This document shows positions 57,053 to 64,000 of a stretch of DNA of 64,000 nt, in pieces. The stretch covers positions 752,001 through 816,000 of the forward strand of contig JADJFA010000001.1 of NCBI GenBank assembly GCA_016708875.1, written 5' to 3'. Made by a program: the position numbers and the translations under genes. This stretch comes from Lewinellaceae bacterium (lineage in GTDB: Bacteria; Bacteroidota; Bacteroidia; Chitinophagales; Saprospiraceae). The notes below the pieces were generated by a model, which had not been told where the DNA came from, did no database searches, and was given only the letters and a program-made list of their open reading frames with translations. Position 1 is the first letter of the stretch. The number at the start of each line of letters is the position of its first letter.

Positions 57053-57935
57053 ATGGCTTCTTCAACTCCTGCTTCGAAATGGCGGCTTTGTCACCTTTCT
57101 GTTGGTAGAGATTGGATGCTTTGCAATCATGGTGAATTTCGAGACGCGGCACAAGGAGATATGGGCCAATACGACGGGGATTTTTGGTGGCCGCGCGCTT
57201 GAAAAGCGCCAAATGGCTTCCGACTACTTCAGTCTTTATGAAACAGCCGACAGCCTCGCACACATTGTAGATAGCCTGCAAGCCCGCCTCTCGAATGCCC
57301 GACAGGTACAGGTTTCCATCCGCGACACCTTCTTTCTGGTTAATTATGATTCTTTGGCGAAAACGGACTCGGTCCGCCGCAAAACCATTCGCCCGCAGTA
57401 CGAATTTATTACCGCGAAATCCATTAAAAATTCCATTGCCGGAACGAACAATTGGTTGATAATCAACAGGGGAAGTAAGGACGGCATCCAAGCAGACATG
57501 GCTGTGGTCAGTCCTGAAGGCATCGTGGGCATTGTACGCCATGTGGGTACAAATTTCTCCCTGGTGATGTCGGTATTGCACCTGCAATCCAAAATATCGG
57601 TGGCTTTGCCAAATCAGAAAAACGCATTCGGTTCGCTCACCTGGGAGGGTGGAAATCCAAATGAGATGACCCTGCGTTACATCCCGCAACACTTTGTTGT
57701 CCAGGACCAGGAACCCGTGGTGACGAGCGGTTATTCCCTGATGTTCCCTCAGGGTCATCCCGTTGGCAAAGTCAAAGGCAGCCCAAAACCGGATCCCGAA
57801 AATCCCTATTTTTTGGAAATTACAGTAATCCTCAGTCAAGACATGGCTACCGTGCGTGATGTAGCGGTGGTAAAGAATCTCTTTAAAGCCGAACTTGACA
57901 GCCTACAACTCAAAATCAGCAACAATGAACGGTAG
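56991..57935 (+). CDS. mreC: Cell-shape protein MreC
   Basis: 314 aa from the ATG at 56991. Hydrophobic anchor LRNGGFVTFLLVEIGCFAIM, then a coiled-coil (about 85-105) and the MreC beta domain (KSIKNSIAGTNNWLIINRGS, GIQADMAVVSPEGIVGIV, SVLHLQSKISVALPNQ). The first 20 residues or so are repeat-derived, and the true start may be further in, near WLLQLLLRNGGF; no other ATG is available before that segment. Links MreB to periplasmic wall enzymes. Overlaps mreD by 11 bp. Confidence 0.9.
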   Translation: MERTIWQRSQLLSLSHLSPSPWLLQLLLRNGGFVTFLLVEIGCFAIMVNFETRHKEIWANTTGIFGGRALEKRQMASDYFSLYETADSLAHIVDSLQARLSNARQVQVSIRDTFFLVNYDSLAKTDSVRRKTIRPQYEFITAKSIKNSIAGTNNWLIINRGSKDGIQADMAVVSPEGIVGIVRHVGTNFSLVMSVLHLQSKISVALPNQKNAFGSLTWEGGNPNEMTLRYIPQHFVVQDQEPVVTSGYSLMFPQGHPVGKVKGSPKPDPENPYFLEITVILSQDMATVRDVAVVKNLFKAELDSLQLKISNNER

Positions 57936-58446
57936 CAACATCACGCCTAATATCATACGGTTTATTGGTTTGGTGGCGGTACAGGTGCTGCTGCTCAACC
58001 AAATGACAAATACAGTAGGCGAGTATTTCAATGTGTTGCTCTACCCGCTTTTTATTCTTTTTTTGCCATTACACCTTCCTACCCCCTATCTGGTATTATT
58101 GGGATTTGCAATAGGGATTTCTGTGGACGCATCTATTGCCACTTGGGGGGTACATGCGAGCGCAGGGGCATTTAGCGGGTTTATGCGAAGCATTGCTTTC
58201 TGGCCTTTTGCGCCCAAAGGTGGGTTCTCTGCCAAAGATCCAATTTTCGCCCCGGCCCATGTAGGTTGGCAAACATTCCTGCAAGGAACGGCCCTTTTCA
58301 TGGCATTCCATATTTTATGGTTTTTTACGTTTAGTTATTTTGCTCCGGTTTTTGGTTGGGATATTTTGAAAAAAACGGTGGCGTCATGGGGTTTCACCAT
58401 GATATTTGTACCACTTTACGTTGCAATGTTCAACCCGAAAAAATAA
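57925..58446 (+). CDS. mreD: Cell-shape membrane protein MreD
   Basis: 173 aa, about five transmembrane segments (IIRFIGLVAVQVLLLNQM, VLLYPLFILFLPLHLP, LVLLGFAIGISVDAS, TALFMAFHILWFFTFSYF, GFTMIFVPLYVAMFNP). Position and topology identify it. The ATG at 57925 overlaps the mreC end. mrdA follows after 11 bp. Confidence 0.9.
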   Translation: MNGSNITPNIIRFIGLVAVQVLLLNQMTNTVGEYFNVLLYPLFILFLPLHLPTPYLVLLGFAIGISVDASIATWGVHASAGAFSGFMRSIAFWPFAPKGGFSAKDPIFAPAHVGWQTFLQGTALFMAFHILWFFTFSYFAPVFGWDILKKTVASWGFTMIFVPLYVAMFNPKK

Positions 58447-58457
58447 CTGTTACTCGC

Positions 58458-60460
58458 ATGAAAAACGGCCTTGACCGCCAACGCAATATTCAGATCGTTT
58501 TTTTGGCTTGCTCCATTGTTTTGGTGCTACAGGCAGCTAACCTGCAGCTGTTGAATCGTTCTTATGCCGAATTGGCGGACGCCACGGCCATTGAAGAACT
58601 GACGGTGTACCCTCCCCGTGGCATTATCTACGACCGAAATCAAGAACGCATCGTCAACAACGAGGCCACTTTCGATTTGATGTTGACCTATAACCAGATG
58701 GATTTGAAGAAGATGGACGTGGCAAAGTTTTGCAGCATTTTGGATATCAAAGAGGAGGATTTCAAGCGGAATTTGGACAAGGATTGGCGTAGCGGGAAAT
58801 TCTCTAAATCAGTCCCCTTTGTTTTTTTAAAAAAAATATCCCCCGAAAAAAATGCCCGGCTCCTGGAAAGCCAGTATGAATTCCCAGGATTTTTTGTGCA
58901 AGCCCGAAGCATTCGTGGCTATCCTTTCAGTGCCGGTGCGCATGTATTGGGCTACATCAACGAGGTGGATCCGCGCGATATAGAGCGAAACAAGGGCAAA
59001 TACGAAACAGGCGACTACATCGGCGCTGCGGGCCTTGAATATGGTTATGAAGACTATTTGAGGGGCAAAAAAGGCATTACCAATTTGCTTCGCGACAACC
59101 TGGGCCGCATCGTCGGAAAATACAAACATGGTGAACGCGACTCGGCAGCGGTAGCAGGCAAAGATTTGGTTTCGAGCATTGACATTAGGCTGCAAGCGTA
59201 TGGCGAAAAACTGATGGCCAATAAAACCGGTAGCGTTGTTGCCATAGACCCCAAAACTGGACAGATACTGGCCATGATCAGTGCCCCGACCTATGATCCC
59301 AATCTGCTGGTAATGACCAATGAACGCGGGCAGGAATTCAGTCGGCTACTCACAGACCCTCTTCGATATTTTTTCGATCGCACCGTAATGGCTAAGTATC
59401 CGCCAGGCTCCATTTTTAAAACGGTGGTTTCACTTATAGGCTTGCAGGAGGGCGTAATCAATACAGACGGGGGTTCAACTGCTCAGGGGGCTATTTTTAT
59501 GCAGGCAGACTCTACAAATGCCACCATAGTGGTCACTTGAACGGCGTGGTGGATGCCCTTGCGCATTCCTGTAATACGTATTACATGAACAAGTACCGCG
59601 ATGAAATAGACAAATTTGGCTACAATAATCCACAGGCAGGGCTTGATGAGTTCAATAAATACATGGTCCAATTTGGCTTTGGCTCAAAACTTGGCATTGA
59701 TTATCCCAACGAGAGCCCCGGCGGTTTCCCTACTTCGGCTTATTATGACAAGTTGTATCCCAAAATCCAGGGAGGTTGGCATTCTCCAACTATTATGTCT
59801 TGCGGCATCGGACAAGGTGAGTTGCAACTAACCACCCTGCAAATGGCAAACCTTGCAGCATGCATCGCCAATCGGGGCTATTGGTATCCGCCGCATTTGA
59901 TCAAAGAGTTTAAAGACGGCACTCCCATCCCTGACCGGTTCTATGAAAAACATGTAGTGGATGTTGATCGGCGGCATTTTGAAACTGTAGTGGAAGGCAT
60001 GGATCAGTGTGTGGTGCGCGGCACCGCCCGTGTCGCACAAGTGCCTGGTGTGGCTGTTTGTGGTAAGACAGGCACCAGTCAAAACCCTCACGGAGATGAC
60101 CACTCGGTGTTTTTTGCCTTCGCACCAAAGGAAAATCCGAAAATTGCCATTGCTGTATATGTGGAAAATGCGGGTTGGGGAGCTTCTTATGCCGCACCAA
60201 TAGCTGGCTTGATGATCGAGAAAATGCTCAATGACACCATTTCCACCGCACGCCTGTACCTAGAAGAGCGTATGATAAATGCTGATCTTACCTCTAAAAT
60301 ATTGGCGAGCCGGGCTCAAGAAAAAATACAGGCAAAACTACCCAAACCCAAACCAGACTCGCTCCCGGACCCGGCAAAAATACCCACTGAAATACCGGAT
60401 GCTGTGGCCCCTAAGGATTCAAAGCCGCAAACCGCGAGACCACAAAATAACCGGAAGTAG
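58458..60460 (+). pseudogene. mrdA: Penicillin-binding protein 2 (mrdA), frameshifted
   Basis: Monofunctional transpeptidase of the elongasome, split over two frames. Frame 1 (58458 to stop at 59540): transmembrane anchor, PPRGIIYDRNQERIV, and the SxxK site YPPGSIFKTV. Frame 2 (to 60460): SxN in HSCNTYYMNKYR and KTG in CGKTGTSQNPHG. The frames join if one G is added to the run of five G at 59469-59473, giving NTDGGFNCSGGYFYAGRLYK, which reads as normal PBP2. All catalytic motifs are intact, so a homopolymer sequencing error or a recent one-base deletion is likely. Pro/Lys-rich C-terminus. rodA does not follow. Confidence 0.9.
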
Positions 60461-60467
60461 TAAAACA

Positions 60468-60504
60468 AATCCCCCTCAAACCGCTGTGTTTGAGGGGGAT
60501 TTTG
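60468..60504. terminator. Terminator between mrdA and the lipoprotein gene
   Basis: AATCCCCCTCAAA pairs with TTTGAGGGGGATT, 8-base loop, then TTTT. It also suits the convergent gene. Confidence 0.88.
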
Positions 60505-60532
60505 AATTCAGAAGGCTTTGATACAGACCATT

Positions 60533-61318
60533 TTATTTCAATTTCACTTTCGCTGCCACAGATGCTTTCTGTTTCATCTGTTCTTCGTCAAAAGGTTTTA
60601 GGTTGATGGTCAATGTGTGCCCGTTGTCGCTGATTTCACCAAGTTTGTTGTCTGACTTTTTTACCACACGGTCAGGGAAGTGGTAAATCTGCTTGTAGCT
60701 CATGTCGGCCAAGAACATTTTGACCATATCCATACTTCCTTCTTCGCCCTCTTCTTCACCGCTATTATCCATCATCGCTTTTTGCATTTCTTTTCCTAGG
60801 TCGCCCGTACCGAGGCGTTCGAAGCTCTTGCCTTTGAAGCGGAACACTTCTTCCACCTTGGTTTCGTACTTGTCTTTGTTGATGATTTTGAGGGCACGGT
60901 TGAGTGAAGCCATGTCGGCAAAATCAAAAGAATAGCCAAAACTTAAGGTGCTGGTGTCTTTGATTTCTACCACGTTGGTAATGCCTTCTACACCCTGGAT
61001 CGTCGAGGCTACGCTGCTCATTTGATCACCGAGGCCACCCATAGGGTCTTCCACTGGGGGAGCATCTGAAGGAGGGGTGTAATCGCCCTCGCCTTGAATG
61101 GAAGTGGAGTCAGCGCCCATGTTCATTGCGGTGCTGTCTCCGCCCATGTTTTTGACCATGTCCATCATGCCTTTCATTTCGCTCATGTCGAGCGTCATTT
61201 TATAGGTGCCTGAGCCATTATTGCGGAAAGTGGCTTCCTCAATAATATGTAGGCAACCGGTCAGCGCAGTCACACTTAGGGTGAGCACTGCGAGAAATAG
61301 GCTTTTCAAATTTTTCAT
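60533..61318 (-). CDS. Conserved lipoprotein of unknown function
   Basis: 261 aa. Lipobox in LTLSVTALTGCLHIIEE. Gly/Met/Asp-rich stretch about 45-105 (MVKNMGGDSTAMNMGADS). Then a folded part with SFGYSFDFADMASLNRALKI and FKGKSFERLGTGDLGKEM, and an acidic stretch SGEEEGEEGS. C-terminal NGHTLTINLKPFDEEQM. It resembles other predicted lipoproteins of Bacteroidota; no function known to me. Confidence 0.75.
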   Translation of the reverse strand: MKNLKSLFLAVLTLSVTALTGCLHIIEEATFRNNGSGTYKMTLDMSEMKGMMDMVKNMGGDSTAMNMGADSTSIQGEGDYTPPSDAPPVEDPMGGLGDQMSSVASTIQGVEGITNVVEIKDTSTLSFGYSFDFADMASLNRALKIINKDKYETKVEEVFRFKGKSFERLGTGDLGKEMQKAMMDNSGEEEGEEGSMDMVKMFLADMSYKQIYHFPDRVVKKSDNKLGEISDNGHTLTINLKPFDEEQMKQKASVAAKVKLK

Positions 61319-61627
61319 TGAATGTGAGATAGTGAGAGTGGAAGGTTAAAACGGATTGGTATCCGCCAAAATTTTGGGAGAAGATTGAAAGTTTTTATTA
61401 CGACAGCCAATCTTTGTGTTTTGATGTTGCCCTTTGATGCTTTGATAGCACGAGCAGGCAAGTCTGATTATTCAATTTCCTAATTTCTCCTGCAAAATCT
61501 AACAAATTCTTCCGGGGGAAAAAGGGGGGTTTTTCCCCCCAAAAGGGGAAAATTGTTGGTTTTCACCTTTTTCCGAGCGTACAGTTAGGTATAAACACCT
61601 TTTTGGAGGTACTCGCCTTTTCGAGTA
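61319..61627. other. Gap with a G/C/A/T-run hairpin (possible terminator on the minus strand)
   Basis: 309 bp. 61513-61548 contains runs: GGGGG, AAAAA, GGGGGG, TTTTT, CCCCCC, AAAA, GGGG. Read on the minus strand, GGGGGG, an AAAAA loop, CCCCCC and TTTTT form an intrinsic terminator for the BNR gene. The regular runs are also compatible with low-quality sequence. No gene or promoter seen. Confidence 0.5.
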
Positions 61628-64000
61628 TCAATTTCTCGATTTCAAACGTCTTTTTGGGTCTTTTTGAAGCGCGTCGAGGTATTTTTTCAAAACGTCTTCT
61701 TTGAAGTCAAGTGTAAAGTTCCACTTGTTCAGGCCTTTAGAACAGTCAATCTGCCCGCTGTTCAACACCAATCCGCTCTCCTTGTGCTTCAGCACCCACG
61801 ATGCTTTACCCGCCGTTTTGACAAAAAACCAAATGTGATATTCTGGGTCTTTTGGCTCTTTGTATGGTTGCTTTTTGCCCCAGTTTTTTGAAAACTTTTT
61901 CTTTTTTAAGTCAAAAACCTGAATATCTGCAAGCAATGTCTCGAGCGTCAATTTCTGAATGTTGACTATGTCAGCCTTGAACATAGACCGTCCATGGGTG
62001 CCAATGACCAATTCGTTCGCTTTGGCCTGGATAGCAAGGTCGTGAACGGGCACATCAGGAAAGTCGGTGCTAAGTGTCTGAAAGGATTTGCCGCCATCCA
62101 GCGACACATATACATTGTGGTCCGTGCCCACATAAAGGACGTTGGCGTTAGAAGGATCTTCAATCACCACATTGATCGGCTCGAATGGCAGCTCGAGGCC
62201 AAGCCGTTCCCAATGTTGACCATAATCTTGCGAAACGTATAGATATGGCGTGAAATCATCCCAGCGATAACCATTCAGCGAAGCATACACGCGCCCGCGC
62301 TCATGGGCAGAAGCTTGCACCCGGCTCACCCACAGATCTTGGATCAAACTATCAGAAATCTTCGTCCAGGTTTCGCCGCCATCGCGGGTAACATGGATCA
62401 AGCCATCATCAGAGCCAGCATAGAGTAAGCCAAATTTCAAAGGGCTTTCACAAATACTCGTGAGCGTTCCATAAGGTACATTTCCCGGCTTTCCGCCCAA
62501 AGTAAGGTCGCCCGAAATGACTTCCCAGTCGTTGCCTTTGTTGAAGGATCGGTAAACCTTGTTTGCGCCAAAATAGAGCACGTCTTGCTGATGGCGACTG
62601 AGCCAAATGGGGCTTTGCCAGTTAAAGCGAAGGGGCCTTTCGCCTAAATCGTGTTTGGGCGTAATAGGTTTTGTATCGCCCGTTAATTTGTTGATCCTGA
62701 AATAATTGCCAAATTGAAAGCCCGTGTAAACGGTATTGTTATCGCGGTTATCTACCTGTATCTGCATCCCGTCGCCACCCATAAGTTCCTTATATGGGTA
62801 TTGCCCTGTCTGATGCCAACTGGTAGATGCTTCGTAGTCGCTTGAGCCAACCCAAACGCCGTTGTCCTGTGCACCGCCGTAAACGTTGTACGGTTCGGCC
62901 TCGTCGGTCGTGATTGCATAGAACTGACCGACCGCAGGGGAATTGCACTTTGCCCAAGAATCGCCATTGTCCCAGGAAATATTAAGCCCACCATCGTTGC
63001 CATTTACAAGATGGCCGGGGCGCTTGGGATTGAGCCAAAGTGCATGGTGATCTACGTGGACGTTGTCGCCATTTATATTTTTCCAGGATTTGCCGCCGTC
63101 GTCGGAGCGAATGATAAAAAAGCCGATCATGTAAACCTTGTCGGCATTCTCTGGCATACAGCGAACATTGGAAAAATAATAGCCATAAGTGAAGTGCATT
63201 TGTTCAATGGCATCCTCATGGGTGCGCTTCCAGGTCGCGCCACCGTCGTCGGAACGGTAGAGTTCAGCGCCGATGAAATCAGTTTCAAACAAGCGGCTAT
63301 TTGCATCTTCGAGATATTCAACGAGTGCAATGGGTTTGAGTTTGTCTTTCTCCACCAAACCCTTGATTTTCTTGGTATTGTATTTTTCCGGGAAATCATT
63401 TTGCTTCAAATAATCCCCCATTTTCTCGTCGGAAAGTTTCAAAAAGTCCTCTTTTGAAATGCTGCGCAACTGGTCTTTGGTCAAAACATCTTCCTTGGGC
63501 TTATCTTTTTTTGGCTTGGAATTTTGATTGTCCAGGCAGGCATACAGCACTGTTTGGCCATTCTTTTTGCCAGCGGAAAGCCCGATGCGGCCAATTTTTT
63601 CGCCCGTTGGAAAACCGCTCGCCGGAGTGCTGGATTTGGCCCAGGTACTGCCGCCATCGGTGCTTTTCCAGATGCCGGAACCTTCTCCCGCCCCATCGAA
63701 ATCCCAGGCGCGGCGACTGCGTTCCCAAGAAGCAGCAAACAAAGTGTTAGGGTTGTTCGGATCGAGTGTTAGGTCAATACCACCACTATTTTCGTTGACA
63801 AACAGGGTTTTTTGCCAAGTTTTCCCCCCGTCGGTGGTTTTATAAATACCCCGCTCGGCATTGGGGGAATAGAGGTGACCCAAAACAGCTACCCAAAGCG
63901 TGTTTGGGTAAGTGGGGTGAAGTATAATGCGGGCGATGTGATGACTTTCGGGAAGTCCACGCCATTCCCAATTTCTGCCGTTGTCGACGCTGCGGTAAAG
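61628..64000 (-). CDS. Large sortilin-like BNR-repeat protein, N-terminus outside the window
   Basis: At least 790 residues; the frame is open to 64000, so the start lies beyond the window (the TTG at 63883 is not a start). Many BNR/Asp-box blades: YKTTDGGKTWQKT, WKSTDGGSTWAKS, YRSDDGGATWKRT, IRSDDGGKSWKNI, HVTRDGGETWTKI, YVSLDGGKSFQTL, a ten-bladed VPS10/sortilin-type propeller. A charged insertion lies near 115-185. The last 130 residues form a separate beta domain, ending KRRLKSRN without a T9SS sorting tail. Likely secreted. Substrate or ligand unknown. Confidence 0.85.
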   Translation of the reverse strand, partial: LYRSVDNGRNWEWRGLPESHHIARIILHPTYPNTLWVAVLGHLYSPNAERGIYKTTDGGKTWQKTLFVNENSGGIDLTLDPNNPNTLFAASWERSRRAWDFDGAGEGSGIWKSTDGGSTWAKSSTPASGFPTGEKIGRIGLSAGKKNGQTVLYACLDNQNSKPKKDKPKEDVLTKDQLRSISKEDFLKLSDEKMGDYLKQNDFPEKYNTKKIKGLVEKDKLKPIALVEYLEDANSRLFETDFIGAELYRSDDGGATWKRTHEDAIEQMHFTYGYYFSNVRCMPENADKVYMIGFFIIRSDDGGKSWKNINGDNVHVDHHALWLNPKRPGHLVNGNDGGLNISWDNGDSWAKCNSPAVGQFYAITTDEAEPYNVYGGAQDNGVWVGSSDYEASTSWHQTGQYPYKELMGGDGMQIQVDNRDNNTVYTGFQFGNYFRINKLTGDTKPITPKHDLGERPLRFNWQSPIWLSRHQQDVLYFGANKVYRSFNKGNDWEVISGDLTLGGKPGNVPYGTLTSICESPLKFGLLYAGSDDGLIHVTRDGGETWTKISDSLIQDLWVSRVQASAHERGRVYASLNGYRWDDFTPYLYVSQDYGQHWERLGLELPFEPINVVIEDPSNANVLYVGTDHNVYVSLDGGKSFQTLSTDFPDVPVHDLAIQAKANELVIGTHGRSMFKADIVNIQKLTLETLLADIQVFDLKKKKFSKNWGKKQPYKEPKDPEYHIWFFVKTAGKASWVLKHKESGLVLNSGQIDCSKGLNKWNFTLDFKEDVLKKYLDALQKDPKRRLKSRN

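Overview
The window looks like chromosomal DNA of a Bacteroidota, most likely of the Saprospiria/Chitinophagia type. The evidence is a PorT-family protein, several secreted proteins with type IX secretion (T9SS) sorting tails, a GldE homologue, a RicT/YaaT-type PSP1 protein, and about twenty TAnnTTTG-type -7 promoter boxes in place of -10 TATAAT boxes. Almost everything is chromosomal housekeeping. I see no tRNA, rRNA, CRISPR array, prophage, intact IS element or plasmid function.

Layout: 1-4.5 kb holds ribBA (with a dead GTP cyclohydrolase half), ubiE/menG with porT, and a secreted LVIVD-repeat protein. 4.5-9.5 kb holds gpmI, dtd and trmB (divergent), a YceI protein, rplS and a thioredoxin-like protein. 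9.6-13.3 kb is the HD-mutY-ssb-gldE group on the minus strand. 13.5-21.8 kb holds a DUF937 protein, a Kazal/PKD T9SS protein, a TMTC-like GT-C membrane protein, metF, a YceI lipoprotein, psd and a Nudix hydrolase. 21.9-27.5 kb holds pyrE, an M42 peptidase and an NlpC/P60 protein, then hemW, an OmpR-type regulator, yidD and two tandem mini-lipoproteins. 27.8-36.5 kb holds a giant HYR protein whose T9SS tail is cut off by an in-frame stop, a GH57 protein, a Crp/Fnr regulator and a CBS protein. 36.5-44.3 kb holds a class III aminotransferase, smpB, a subtilase with SH3 domains, an ELWxxDGT protein, trxB and a DUF4349 lipoprotein. 44.5-51.5 kb holds holB, a PSP1 protein, a rhodanese-like lipoprotein without its cysteine, and a shortened Bat-type cluster. 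51.5-64 kb holds a TPR protein, dnaN, an inactive M16 homologue, mreBCD with a frameshifted mrdA, a lipoprotein and a sortilin-like BNR protein cut by the window edge.

The most unusual content is between and inside the genes. (1) More than a dozen long inverted repeats have arms of about 25-43 bp, and the arms are built from short degenerate 7-15 bp units; most sit at gene ends. (2) A palindromic element based on GGCGAAATAAATTTCGCC occurs three times. Each copy begins exactly with the TAG stop codon of a neighbouring gene, and two copies run straight into a TACCTTTG promoter of the next gene. (3) A roughly 30-bp element ending in CGGCGGGTAAA occurs five times; two copies lie inside genes (gpmI and the GH57 gene), in the same frame, encoding LPA(V/E)A(L/S)AKEG. 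(4) One MITE-like element of about 176 bp lies upstream of dnaN. Together these look like a genome colonised by small palindromic repeats that provide stop codons, terminators, promoters and short peptide inserts.
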